From Wyeomyia smithii (lineage: Eukaryota; Arthropoda; Insecta; Diptera; Culicidae), in the NCBI RefSeq assembly GCF_029784165.1, contig NC_073695.1, positions 158,672,220 to 158,736,219 on the forward strand: a DNA stretch of 64,000 nucleotides, written 5' to 3'. A program made the translations under genes and the position numbers. The notes beneath the pieces were generated by a model that was not told the DNA's origin, made no database searches, and saw only the letters and a list, made by a program, of their open reading frames with translations. Numbering within the stretch: position 1 is the first letter of the stretch; each line of letters begins with the position of its first letter. This document shows, piece after piece, positions 51,681-64,000 of the stretch.

Positions 51681-53999
51681 CCTATATAGACTTCCTTACT
51701 GCGACCAGAATCGTAGAACTATTGTGAGATATGCCCGGGTGTCTGCTGTATCTCGCACTTTTATTATCAGCAATTCCGCTATTGAGAAGTGGCATGCCTA
51801 TTCCTTTCACACGCTTACTGTTCTACTACGCTCGTTCCTCTTGCCACATATCACCAATTATAATACCCTGGAGCAGTTTCGTCATGCGTCCTTTTGGCCA
51901 GTTTTATTAATAAGAGGGACTTATGTTGTTGTTAAGAGCAAGTCACGCAAAGGTGTTATAGATTTCAGCGTAAAGAAAGGGTAAGTGGTGGGGAGTCTGA
52001 GAATGAACTCAAAAGTCCAGTTTTGACATCCAATGGCCTGATTCTACTAAGATTCGACCCTACGACCATTCGCTTGACAAGGGGACTCTGCAACCTTGCG
52101 GCTACGCAGCCCTTAAACGAGAGTTAAAGTTAATATTTATATTTGTCCTACGTCACCATTTCATACAACCCCTAGGACTGTACACCTTGTAGTATTTAGA
52201 GTGGATTTTTAAATCAATCGTGTTGTTTTTTCTTCTGGCGTTTAAAAGTGTTTTCAATCATTCAAAGTATAGACCCCTATGACAGAAAACGACGCGGGCA
52301 AAATGTTTTGTTAGGGAACGCGAGTGAAATTTGACTGGTGAAAACTGAGTGACAGATGAGCTACCCGTCCAAAATCCAGCCGACTCGCTTTCTGCAATAC
52401 CAAAATTGGTCAGACGAGTAACTCGCCGCTCGTCTCGTCTTCTGTAGTAGGAGCCCTAATTTGTGATCATGTTTCTTTCGGTTTCTTCTGAATTATAAAG
52501 GTGGTTACTTTGCCCTTCTCTGTTTATTTCGTGCATTTCTCGGCTCTCTTAGGCTGAATTTTAATGGGGTTCTTTTCATTTATGGCTTCAATGGTCTAGG
52601 TAGTTTTGGGCTGATTATGAAATTTTGTAAATAATGTATAATTAAATGTTGTTTCTTATACCTACGTAAATTTGAATGATCTTATCAGTGAGAATGAAAT
52701 TCTTTAACGCAGTTGATATTACTGATCGTTTCTTAGGGGCATCCATTGAATGGTCAAATACCAATCAATATGGGTTCTTGAGACCTGGATTATACCCAGT
52801 GGCCAGAATCCGACCTCAAACCCCATTTTCAATCCAGATGACCTCTTCTGGTTGCCTGATATCATAAAATCCATCATAAAATTGCCGAACTGCCTGATCT
52901 GGGTATTTCGATGGCGAAGATGGCGACAGTCTCCGATCAACAGCCTAAAGTGACAAATATCATCCAATACGATTTGGGGAAGCGGTATGATACTCGGAGG
53001 CCAAAAATCATCTTCAGACGCCATTTTAAATTTCTAGATAGTTTCTACCGGTTCATGGAAACCAGTCTAAAAGGAACAAACATTACCTAATGTAAGTTTT
53101 TCAGTACCAGGGATGATCCTCAGAGGCCAGGAATCAACTCCATGCTTCATTTTGAGATCCGGTTGCTGGAAAACATCCTTCAATTTCCAAATACAATCCA
53201 ATAAAGTTATATCAACTCTTTGGATTTTAGTATATTGATGTTGTACTTGAAGGAATATTTGGATCATAATATTTGTAATTTGACGTAATATTTGTACTAA
53301 ATAAATAACCTTTCTATCATAATGACTCTTGATATCGACTTTTGATCAAAGCAGCTAGTTTAATAAGTCGTGCAATCTTTAAGAGAACAGACATTCAATA
53401 TTTAAACAATCCGATCCGATTACACTGATCAACACAAGTGTGACCGCGAAGGTCAAACTGAGAAAAAATGGAAAACTATAGCTTTCTATCCATTCCTGTA
53501 AATTTTTTTTTCTAGGGCAGCTATTGTGAGCCTCAGAGCAGCATTTTATTCGACTTTGTCAACCAGTGTTATAATCAAATGTAAGGGGTATTAATAAAGC
53601 AACTAAACCTTTAATTTGACACTAAGATTGTTGAAATCAGTCCAGCCATCTTTGGCAAAACGAGTGAATTTAAAAAGTTTTCTGAACACGTTTCTTTCAT
53701 AACCTTTGAACTTCATGTTCAACCATCATAAAATTCGTTAGTCGGTGGTTTTGAAGACAGTCCGTTAATTTGATACCTATTTTGTTCAAATAGGTTGTGT
53801 AGTTTCTGAGATATTGGAGTTTCATAACTTTTACATTTTAATACATAACAGACAAAGTTACAGTCCGATTATAATAAAATTCAATAGGGCCTTATCAGGC
53901 AACTAGACCTTTCTATTGCAACTTATTTCGTGAAAATCGGTCCATCCATCTCTGAGAAAAGTGGGTGAGTTCAAGCAGTCTTGAAAAGACTGGTTTAAA
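51681..53999. repeat. mirror of 21,396-23,715 (right arm), repeats without gene
   Basis: This contains the reverse complement of the SINE-like head (about 52,036-52,113), the unassigned stretch and the TCTCAGAGATGG-type repeats. A few substitutions are seen (for example AATTTGTGATC at 52,460 versus AACTTGTGATC on the complement of the left arm). Confidence 0.7.
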
Positions 54000-55651
54000 G
54001 AGGGGGATTTGTTAGTAGCTTAAGTATTTATGATAAATATTAGTAAATAATGAGTATGTATGTCTAATCCCAATTGGTGACTTCTCAACACTGTTAGTAA
54101 TTTGTAATTTAATTGTTAGGATTTGTTTGCTTTCACAATTAGGACTTATCATTCGTAGGGATTTAAACCTACTTGTCAGAAAATGGGAAGTAAACTTACA
54201 ACTAACTTAATTGATAACTTATTGGCTATAAAGAGAGCTTATCGTAGCAATCGAGGATTGCAACGATTTTTGTCGAAAATTGTTAATAATTTTATTTGAC
54301 ATAGCTTCTAATGTTTCAACACCAGTAAGTCTATGTAATTCGAGTGTACCAAACCAAGGAGGACGCTTCAAAATCATTTTCAGAATTTTATCCTGAATCC
54401 TTTGGAGCGTTTTCTTCCTTGTTGAACAGCAACTTGACCAGATCGGTACAGCATAAAGCATTGCTGGTCTAAAAATTTGTTTGTAAATCAAAAGTTTGTT
54501 CTTTAAACAAAGTTTAGAATTCCTGTAAATGAGAGGATATAAACATCTCGTATATTTGATGCACTTGGCTTGTATACTTTCAATGTGCTCTTTGAAAATA
54601 AGTTTTTTATCGTAAATTAGTCCCAAGTACTTATCCTTGTCAGACCAACTTAAAATAACCCTTTCATCTTGACAACGTGATATTTGTTTTGCTTGAGGAA
54701 AGAAGCCCTAGTCTTATGGGGAAAAATTATCATTTGAGTTTTAGAAGCATTAGGAGAGATTTTCCACTTTTGCAAGTAGGAAGAAAAAATATCTAAACTT
54801 TTCTGCAATCGACGAAGACGAAGACTTTTTCCTTTTACGGAAATGCTTGTGTCATCGCAGAACAATGACTTTGTGCATCCTGGAGGCAAATCAGGAAGAT
54901 CTGAAGTGAATATGTTGTACAGAAATGGGCCCAAGACAGAACCTAGAGGCACACCTGCTCTGACAGGAAATCTATCAGATTTTGAATTTTGATAGACAAC
55001 CTGCAGAGTTCGATCAGTAAGATAATTTTCCCAAATTTTAATTAGGAAAATTGGAAAATTAAATGTTTGCAATTTCGCAATCAAACCTTTATGCCAAACA
55101 CTGTCGAATGCTTTTTCTATGTCTAAAAGAGCAGCTCCAGTGGAATAACCTTCAGATTTGTTAGCTCGTATCATATTAGTAACTCTGAGCAATTGATGAG
55201 TTGTGGAATTCCCATGGCGAAATCCAAACTGTTCATTTGCAAAATTGAATTTTCGTTGTGGTGACATTATTCTGTTAAGAATAATTCTCTCAAACAGTTT
55301 ACTTATTGAAGAAAGCAAACTGGTTGGTCGATAACTTGAAACTTCAGCTGGATTCTTATCCGGTTTTAAAATTGGAATAATTTTTGCATTTTCCCATAAT
55401 TTAGGAAAATATGCAATTCTAAAGCAGCAATTAAAAATTTTCACTAAAAATCCCATTTGTGCTCTCAGGGAGATGTTTGATTAATATATTAAAGATTTCA
55501 TCGTCACCAGGTGCTCTCATATTTTTGAAATTTTTAATAATTGATTTATTCTCATTTAAGTTAGTTTTAATTATTTCTGCAGGTAAAAAATTCTGGGAAG
55601 AAATTAAATCAAATTGACGTGTCACTTCATTTTCAATTGGACTCACATCAT
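54000..55651 (-). pseudogene. Jockey-clade LINE, right-arm copy, broken
   Basis: This mirrors 19,744-21,395. The three RT frames (55,646-55,431, 55,456-54,650, 54,626-54,219) are identical with those of the left arm, including the FCDD and GVPLGS variants and both frame changes. These defects are therefore older than the duplication. Confidence 0.85.
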
Positions 55652-58600
55652 TCTGTGCCGACCACGCATCAGCATCGGTTGTGTTTCGAGGTCGCTCCGA
55701 TAAAATTCAAAACGTGTGCGCAAGCATTCTTTGACCGGGCCCGGTGTCTTTTGTTTAGATTGCTGTTTCGCTATAATCCGCATTCAAGGTCAAGCGCCTT
55801 TGTGTAACTGTGTCGCTTTGTAGCTGCCTGCTGTCGAACGATTTGGTGGTGAGTGCAGCGCACTCCTGTGGATGATTATCCAACACGAAGGAGAAAAAGA
55901 AAGGAAGGTACGTGCTTCTTGTCTGTCCCATCGGCGCGCTAGTTTTAGCGCGATGGATGTAGATCCCCCACCTCCCGCACCTCCATCCTCGAATCCCCCT
56001 GATCCTGTCCCTCCTGCCCCCACTCCTAATATTAAGTCTTCAGCTTCCCCACGTGTCAGATTGTATCCAGATGAATCGACTCTTCCAGTGGCAGTTTACC
56101 TAAGGCCTAAAGCGGGGCCGAAATCGAAATCTTTAAACATTTTATAGATTTCGAAAGACCTGACGTCACACTATAAATCTGTGACTGAAATTTTAAAAAT
56201 CAGGCCGAACAAGCTCCGTGTCGTGGTCAATGACCTCAAAGAGGCCCACGATATAGCTTGCTCCGAGCTCTTTACACGGGAATACCGTGTCTATGTACCC
56301 GCTAGAGATGTGGAGATCGACGGTGTCGTGACCGATTGGAGTCTTTCCGTCGAGTGTATATTGAAAAGTGCTAGAGGGTGCTTTAAGAACAGTACATGTC
56401 CCGATGTAAAGGTGCTCGACTGCAAGCAATTGCGGTCGGTATCGCTCGTCGGTGACAAAAAAATTAACACTCCGTCAGACTCGTTTCGAGTTACGTTTGC
56501 CGGGTCTGCACTACCAAGCCACATCTCGATCCACCGAGTTCGTCTCCCTGTGAGGCTTTACGTGCCCCGCGTCATGAACTGCCTGAATTGCAAGCAGTTA
56601 GGCCATACAGCCGCCTACTGCTGCAATAAGGCACGTTGTGGCAAGTGTGGGGAGATTCATGCGGAGGATTCTTGCAGTGTTAACGCTGAAAAGTGTATTC
56701 ACTGCGGGGAAAATCTGCATGAGCTCTCGACATGTACGGTGTACATGCAGCGCAGGGATAAAATAAAACGGTCTCTCAAAGAGCGTTCCTACGCTGACAT
56801 GCTGAAGAAGACCGCTACCACGTGTCCCATAACATCAAACCCCTTTGATCTGTTGTCCTCTGATGAAACCGATTCTGACGATTCACCAGCGGGAACATCT
56901 TATGCCAATCCTGGGGAGTCTAGAAAGAGGAAAAATATTTCCTCTCCTAAACTTCCCCGAAAAGTTCCTAAGATTTCCCAAGGTGAAATAAATGGTACAA
57001 ACAAACCTAAAAGTGCAGCGGAAAAACCGAAGCAAACCGCTTCTGGGCTAGCAAATTTAAAGTCCCAGAAAGAGTTCCCAGCACTTCCTGGAACTCCTTA
57101 AACCCCAGTTGTTCTTTTTGCACATCCAGTTGAAAAATCAAATGCTGGACTGGTTAAATTTTCTGACATTGTGGTCTGGATTTTTGAAACTTTCAATATA
57201 CCCGATCCAATAAAAGTTTTTCTTACAGCATTCCTCCCAACAGTTAGAACATTTTTGAAGCAGTTGACTGCTCAATGGCCCCTCCTTGCAGCGATCGTAT
57301 CCTTGGATGCCTAATTCATCTGCTAATCTGAAGGATTATATCTCTGTCTTACAGTGGAATTGTAGAAGTATTTTACCAAAAATTGATTCGTTTAAAGTTT
57401 TGATGAATAAAAACAAATGCGATGCATTTTCCCTTTGTGAAACTTGGCTTACTTCAAATATTGATCTCAACTTCCATGATTTTAATATTATTCGCCTTGA
57501 TCGAGACACCCCATATGGAGGAGTACTTTTAGGGATTAAAAAGTGCTATTCTTTCTATCGTATTAACCTCCCCTCGATTCCAGGCATCGAAGTTGTCGCA
57601 TGTCAAATGACAATACAAGGTAAAGAGCTTTGTATTGCCTCAATATATATTCCTCCCAGAGCACAGGTTGGGCAACGGCTGCTCTTTGATTTAATAGAAC
57701 TTCTTCCCTCGCCACGTTTGATTTGGGAGACTTCAACTCTCATGGTGTGGCTTGGGGTTCCCCTTACAATGATAACCGCTCCTCTTTAATCTATAACCTT
57801 TGCGATGACTTCGACATGACTATTTTAAACAACGGCGAAATGACACGTATCCCGAAACCTCCAGCGCGCCCAAGCGCTTTGGATCCATCCTTATGTTCGA
57901 CATCGCTACGGTTGGATTGCACATGGAAGGTAATCCTCGATCCTCACGGTAGCGACCATTTGCCTATTCTTATTTCAATTACTAACGGGTCAACTCGCAT
58001 GCGACCAATTGACATTCCGTATGACCTCACACGGAATGTCGATTGGAAGTTATACGAGGAAATGTTTTCAAAAGCGGTCGAGTCGATTCAACATCATCCA
58101 CCACTTGAAGAATACAACCTCCTCGCGGGCTTGATTCTCGACGCCGCGATGCAAGCCCAAACGAAAAAATATCCCGGCGTAACGATCAAATAATGGCCTC
58201 CCACTCCGTGGTGGGACCAAGAGTGCTCCGATGTCTACACGCAAAGATCCGACGCGTTTTTGGCCTTCCAGAAGGGAGGTATACGGTATTCGGAGCTTGA
58301 TACCAAGCTTAAAAGCTTGGCTAAAGCAAAGAAACGCGGATATTGGCGTCGGTTCGTGAACAAGACGTCGAGGGAGACATCGATGAGCACTCTTTGGAAC
58401 ACAGCCCGAAGAATGCGGAATCGCGTAACGGTCAACGAAAGCGAGGAGTCTTCAAGTCGGTGGATATTTGATTTTGCCAGGAAAGTATGTCCGGACTCTG
58501 TTCCTGCGCAAAACATTGTTCGCGATGCGTCTCCGGGCCACGACGCGGTAGAATCACCTTTTACGATGGCAGAATTTTCAGTTGCCCTCCTGTCCTGTAG

Positions 58601-58674
58601 CAATAACGCGCCTGGGTTAGATAGAATCCAATTCAACTTATTGAAGAATCTACCCGGCAATGTCAAGAGCAGTG
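55652..58674 (+). mobile_element. I-clade LINE, right-arm copy, extends past the arm edge
   Basis: This mirrors 17,001-19,743 and continues from 58,393 to about 58,674, where RT-linker sequence (SSRWIFDFARK, APGLDRIQFNLLK) ends and unrelated DNA begins. The element is thus 3' truncated here too, by an event independent of the palindrome edge. Confidence 0.8.
55872..57101 (+). pseudogene. I-clade LINE ORF1, right arm, one nonsense codon
   Basis: The frame 55,872-56,147 stops at a TAG near 56,145 where the left arm has CAG; after it the frame continues to 57,101 with the three Cys-His knuckles and the Ser/Lys-rich tail. One further difference is N/D at the residue after IRP and another N/K at GDNKIN versus GDKKIN. 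The nonsense change is private to this arm. Confidence 0.9.
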
Positions 58675-58682
58675 CTTTGTAG
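57286..58682 (+). pseudogene. I-clade LINE ORF2, right arm, 1-bp deletion and nonsense codon
   Basis: The endonuclease frame runs 57,286-57,720 and shifts because a run of four T in the left arm (GATTTTGGG) is three T here (GATTTGGG). The frame resumes at 57,723 with GDFNSHGVAWGS and stops at the TAA (58,191) shared with the left arm. It stays open past this stop (58,260-58,682) with the linker before RT. No catalytic RT motif is present because of the 3' truncation. Confidence 0.9.
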
Positions 58683-60208
58683 AGGATCGCAAGTTGACTG
58701 TTAAAACACGAATGCGATCGCTTTCCGCAGTCAACTTGTCTGCTCGGCATAGTACAGCGATCGCCCGGAGAAAGAGCAGTCAAAGTGGAATTGAACATTT
58801 TTTTAGTTCCTAGGTGGCGGTCATTCGCTATGGCAGCGCTCGTTTATTTCGTTCAATCTCTCATTATGTATACGTTCAAGGCACAAAGTGAATAGGGCAG
58901 TTTGTACCATTGCTACAGCTTCGCTGAGTTGCGGGCCAGCGAAGACGGCACCGAAGGCGGGAAGTTAAGAATGAAATAACTTTCGGTCGCTTGCGCGGCA
59001 ATTAACACATGTGATTTGCTGTTTCCTAATTGTGTGCTTTGCATCTGAGGTGGATGGCCTTTAGATTTAGTGTACAGGTATACTTAAGGCTGTACATTAA
59101 CCCACGGTTAATGGTCGTATTCATTGACATGTTTTCCAAATCCGTTATCTAATTTTCTCAATTAACTAGAAAATTAATGGAAATTTATTACATTTATAAT
59201 TATTTAATTTATATATGTTGAGAAAGTCCAGTTTTATGATTTAGCCGAGACATCATCCTGGCCTACGCCAGGATGTTGTCTTGGCTAGAGCATAGCACGT
59301 AAGAGGCTAGAGCTGGCCTATTGATACTTCCGTTGTTGGAAAGGCCTTGCATATATGATCAACATACGTTTTCTGAACACAAACATTTTTCAACGATTGC
59401 TGATTTACAAAATACTTCTGGCACATTTCGCAACGTTTACGTTTTTCATCATCGAAAGGTGAATTTACATATGGCATTAAAATGACTCGCAGTAGGCCGC
59501 GGCTAGGTGCAAGGACAGGACTATCCTCCGCAATGAGAGCAGTCAAGGAGAACGTGATGTCAATCCGGAAAGCGTCTCTAAACATGTTATCAAAGCAATA
59601 TCTAACATTTTTAATTCAAAAAAGTTTCAAAACAATTCAAAATTGACACCGATCAAAGTTACCCCAAATAAGGAAACAACGACGAAAAACAAATGTTTTA
59701 ATGTTCAAGATTTTTGAAGGGCTTTAAAAACTAGATTATAGTCTCTCGCATCGAATGGTTTTAGTACAATTTGCTATTTTTACATGCTTAATTTAAATAA
59801 CTAAACTATCAGTATATAACAGGTTATAGTTTAAGTCACTTGCGCGTTTACTTTAAGTTTTTCAAAAAACCCCAAAAATTATAAGTTAAGGTCAAAACCC
59901 TGCTTTTTACCTTAGCTTACATTTTTATGTTCAATTCGGTTATTTTCCAACCAATTTTTTATATTTTGGCTGTTTTGGATAGGCGAAAAATAGAAACTTT
60001 GAAAAATATAAATATGTTTAAACAGTTTACCTATATGTGATGAAAAGTTTTAAAATAAATAAGATGATTCATAATTAATAAAATAAGATGATTTATATTT
60101 TTTTTTTAAATTTTACCTATATGTGACAAATAGTATGTTACACTCGACAAGACCTATAACCTACACTAGGTCACTTCAGAAGTTCTTGCATTTTTTTTTT
60201 CTTTTGTA
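58675..60208. other. non-coding DNA with one strong hairpin, no gene accepted
   Basis: A 92-residue minus-strand frame (59,307-59,585) has a Cys-rich end (CEMCQKYF...CVQKTYVDHIC) reminiscent of the Cys-rich tail of some DNA transposases such as piggyBac, but the match is too weak to call. AT-rich DNA fills the rest. The hairpin at 59,243-59,286 is listed separately. Confidence 0.5.
59243..59286. repeat. 44-nt perfect-class hairpin, 20-bp stem, 4-nt loop
   Basis: AGCCGAGACATCATCCTGGC is followed by CTAC and GCCAGGATGTTGTCTTGGCT. Eighteen Watson-Crick pairs, one G-U pair and one T-T mismatch form the stem. It may be the closed end of a foldback element or a stem in an unknown RNA. Confidence 0.7.
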
Positions 60209-60325
60209 GCACAGTGTAATCCGCGTTATGTCAAAAAACCGCGCAAAAATAATCCGCGTTATTGTGAAAATCGCGTATAAAAAACCACATAAAAAAACCC
60301 GCGTAAAAAAGACCCCTGCGTACTC
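60209..60325. repeat. CCGCGTTA-type repeat, possible pogo/Tigger-like end
   Basis: CACAGTGTAATCCGCGTTAT is followed by several CCGCG(T/C)(T/A)A-spaced repeats (AACCGCGC, AATCCGCGTTATT, ACCCGCGTAAAAAA). The CAGTG-start with CGCGTTAT is reminiscent of pogo/Tigger termini. No partner end is seen. The open frame at 60,228-60,431 follows these repeats and is not a gene. Confidence 0.35.
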
Positions 60326-60625
60326 ACGAAATTGTGAAAAAACTGATCAATGTTACCCCGTTTTACGGTATATACCTACCTATTTGTGTTGTTGCGAGCA
60401 CGAGTGGTTAATTTTTTTTAAATGCTGTTAATCAATTTACTTTGATTATTGAATTTCATAGATTCAACTGCACTTATGCAGTGCAGAGCATGCAACAAAA
60501 CGAGACGATCAAAAGAATTGGAATTTTATATTTAAACGTAATTGAATTTGGATACGACGGCCATGTAGCATGTACCACTTTCACTCTATGAAAAAACAAC
60601 GTATACAAACGTTGCGAGCTATTTA

Positions 60626-62258
<1,633 letters not shown>

Positions 62259-64000
62259 ATGGGTTCAATGATGGCAATTTCGGTCACGGGTTTCTTTAAA
62301 ACACGTTTTATTATGTCAAAGCCAACGTTTCAAGGATATATTTCCTCGTCCTCAGGGCAACTACGATTAACAGTTTACAATTTACATAAATTAGTCACAC
62401 GAATTAAGTTATTACATACACAACTTACAAACAAAACAAACAAGTTCTCGTCAAAATATGGTGCATTGGTGTAAAATTGCTCTAGGTTAACTGCACTACA
62501 CTATGGATATAAAATATACAAAATATTAATTGGTTTGTGACTTTTCAAAATTTAAAAAAAACGCAAACGGATGAGCTACACTTACACAGTATCTTCCAAC
62601 ACACATCACACACGATTAAAGCCGTCGGGAAATGTTGCGTCAAAACGGGGAGAAATAATGTTGCAAGACAGAGATAGAGAGTGCTAGAGACTGTAGTAGT
62701 TCTGCATCAACATGTGAGAGATCGCAGCGTGCCGGAGTAAGCGATGCTTAAGTTGTTCGTGTCCGTTCTATAATTTATTGCGGATCTGTCACATGCGATG
62801 TAACACATTTCTAACACCTGTAATGCTTGAATCCTGTCATCCGAAGTTAAAATTCTAGTGTTGGCTATATTGAAACTGTGATTCTCTTCTATCGCATGCT
62901 TCATCAACGCCGTCTTTTTAAACTCATCTTCCCTTCCCTCCCTCTCAGTGCTAGAATCTCTATACTGTTCGTAGCGTTTCATGAGAGAGCGGTGCGCGGC
63001 AAGACGGTTCTTCAGTTGCTGTGTAGTCATACCAATGTATGAGCTATCGCAGTCTGCACACGGGATACGGTATATAACGTTTCTTTTTGAAAGATGCGAA
63101 GAAGAGTCTTTGAGTTTCGTGAAAAGTAGTCTGTTGGTTTTGACGCATTTGAAACTCAGACTGATATTTTCATGGTTCTTTTTAATGCTGCGTGCAAGTG
63201 CGGGTGTGAGGCCGTCAACATGGTGCAAAGATCGATATACTTTTGGTTCCGAGTTTACTTCCTCAACAACGTTATTCGTGCTTTGGTTGATAAATCTGTT
63301 GATTAACAGATTTATCAGTGAGCTCGGATAGTTGTTGGTAAGCAAGTGCTCGCGTACTATCTGCTTCTTTTCCGTGAGCGATTTGTTCGTCGATAATCGA
63401 AACACTCCCCCAATAAAACCGGTTGCCGTATTCAATTTCTGTGCCAGCGGGTGCATCGAGAGAAAATTAAGAATTCTCCCGGAAGCGACAGGTTTCTTAT
63501 ACCACTCGGTCAGGATTTTTTGTTCGTTGGTTCTAATAAGAACCATATCTAAATACGGTAAACGGTTGTTATTTTCTACCTCATATGTGAATTGAATATG
63601 TGAGTCGAACCCGTTGAGAGCGTTCCTCACATATTCAATCTTGTCAGCTGGGAGAGCGGTGAACAAATCGTCGACGTATTTTTTAATACATGGAATGTGT
63701 ACATCGATCTTCGCAAGCACATTATCAAGTAATGTAGTCATTACAAGATCAGCTAAAGCAGGTGACAAAGGATTCCCCATGGCTGTCCCCTCCTTTTGCC
63801 GGTAATAGGCCCCACGGAAGGTGAAATAACTGGACGAGATGTTAAACTCAATGAGCTTGATAAAAACATTTTGATCTTTGATCGTCGTATTTTTCTCGAT
63901 CAAGTTCCAGTTATTTCTCACCGCTTGTACCACCAAGTCTCTCGGTATGCAAGTGAACAGGCTTACCACATCAAACGATACCAATACATAGTTGGGGGGA
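62259..64000 (-). mobile_element. Penelope-like element, 3' part, runs off the window
   Basis: The minus strand has the end of the RT/GIY-YIG ORF (stop at 62,707) and a 3' UTR down to 62,259, with GAAACGTTGGCTTT at about 62,317-62,330, a block typical of Penelope terminal regions. The insertion point in LINE copy 2 is at TTCCAAA/TGGG. The 5' part is beyond 64,000. Confidence 0.85.
62707..64000 (-). CDS. Penelope-like reverse transcriptase with GIY-YIG endonuclease, 5' incomplete
   Basis: The visible 430 residues start just before RT motif A (SFDVVSLFTCIP, catalytic Asp). EGTAMGNPLSPALADLVM is motif B and KKYVDDLFT (catalytic Asp pair) is motif C; the thumb includes LPYLDMVLIR. The C-terminal GIY-YIG nuclease has IYRIPCADCDSSYIGMTTQ (Tyr and YIG), a conserved Arg in LKNRLAAH, a Glu in MKHAIEENH and a later LEMCYI. 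The combination is diagnostic of Penelope-like elements. The frame remains open at the window edge, so the ATG given by the first Met in view is not the start. No break is seen, so the element could be young. Confidence 0.9.
   Translation of the reverse strand, partial: PPNYVLVSFDVVSLFTCIPRDLVVQAVRNNWNLIEKNTTIKDQNVFIKLIEFNISSSYFTFRGAYYRQKEGTAMGNPLSPALADLVMTTLLDNVLAKIDVHIPCIKKYVDDLFTALPADKIEYVRNALNGFDSHIQFTYEVENNNRLPYLDMVLIRTNEQKILTEWYKKPVASGRILNFLSMHPLAQKLNTATGFIGGVFRLSTNKSLTEKKQIVREHLLTNNYPSSLINLLINRFINQSTNNVVEEVNSEPKVYRSLHHVDGLTPALARSIKKNHENISLSFKCVKTNRLLFTKLKDSSSHLSKRNVIYRIPCADCDSSYIGMTTQQLKNRLAAHRSLMKRYEQYRDSSTEREGREDEFKKTALMKHAIEENHSFNIANTRILTSDDRIQALQVLEMCYIACDRSAINYRTDTNNLSIAYSGTLRSLTC

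Noticed and set aside
59307..59585. Minus-strand frame with Cys-rich end as a piggyBac transposase remnant
   Set aside because: The spacing of Cys/His is only loosely similar and the catalytic part is absent, so it is reported only as a note.
60228..60431. 67-residue Lys-rich frame
   Set aside because: It follows the CCGCGTTA-type repeats; the basic composition is caused by AAAAAA and CGCG runs.

Overview
This window holds no recognisable host gene. It is a mosaic of nested transposable elements, long (TA)n microsatellites and inverted duplications from an animal genome. The element mix points to an insect and most likely a culicine mosquito: an R1-clade LINE with CCHC knuckles, an I-clade LINE, a Jockey/Juan-like LINE, CR1-clade LINEs with a PHD-like ORF1, a Penelope-like element with a GIY-YIG domain, an errantivirus with tRNA-Ser-type primer site, a Ty3/gypsy element, hAT-type MITEs and CCACGTGG-tipped MITEs. 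The species call is inference from family knowledge; the sequence alone does not prove it.

Layout. 1-6.5 kb: (TA)n tracts, degenerate tandem repeats, and a decayed errantivirus arranged env tail, LTR, primer site, leader, env, with a 724-bp hAT MITE in the outer env tail. 6.5-13.7 kb: a near full-length R1-clade LINE (minus strand) that lies in a (TA)n tract. 13.7-17.0 kb: a 673-bp MITE, a second MITE fragment, a CR1-like LINE fragment and another (TA)n tract.

17.0-58.4 kb: one giant imperfect palindrome. The left arm (17,001-32,192) and right arm (32,615-58,393) are near-identical reverse complements around a 0.42-kb (TA)n centre. From the outside in, each arm carries an I-clade LINE, a Jockey-clade LINE, repeat-derived DNA, a 2.2-kb tandem duplication with MITEs, a tRNA-derived SINE, a 55-bp foldback hairpin and the 5' part of the same R1-clade LINE. 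The arms differ mainly at one site. Where the left arm has a 434-bp solo LTR, the right arm has the complete 11.06-kb Ty3/gypsy element, with the same 4-bp target duplication and with an apparently intact CR1 LINE inside its gag. Small private mutations (a nonsense change, a 1-bp deletion, a roughly 32-bp deletion, a 6-bp indel) show that the arms are separate sequences and allow events to be ordered.

58.4-64.0 kb: the I-clade LINE runs past the palindrome edge, then sparse DNA with a strong short hairpin, a (TA)n tract, the 3' part of a second R1-clade LINE also ending at (TA)n, and a Penelope-like element that cut that LINE and runs off the window.

The parts do not form a pathway; they interact as insertions, duplications and recombination substrates. 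The points of most interest are the asymmetric palindrome with provirus/solo-LTR dimorphism, the repeated contact of R1-clade LINE ends with (TA)n, the 5'-only LINE copies ending in a foldback, and a small myristoylation-motif plus membrane-segment ORF in the Ty3/gypsy leader. All identities are from reading by eye; no alignment or database search was run.
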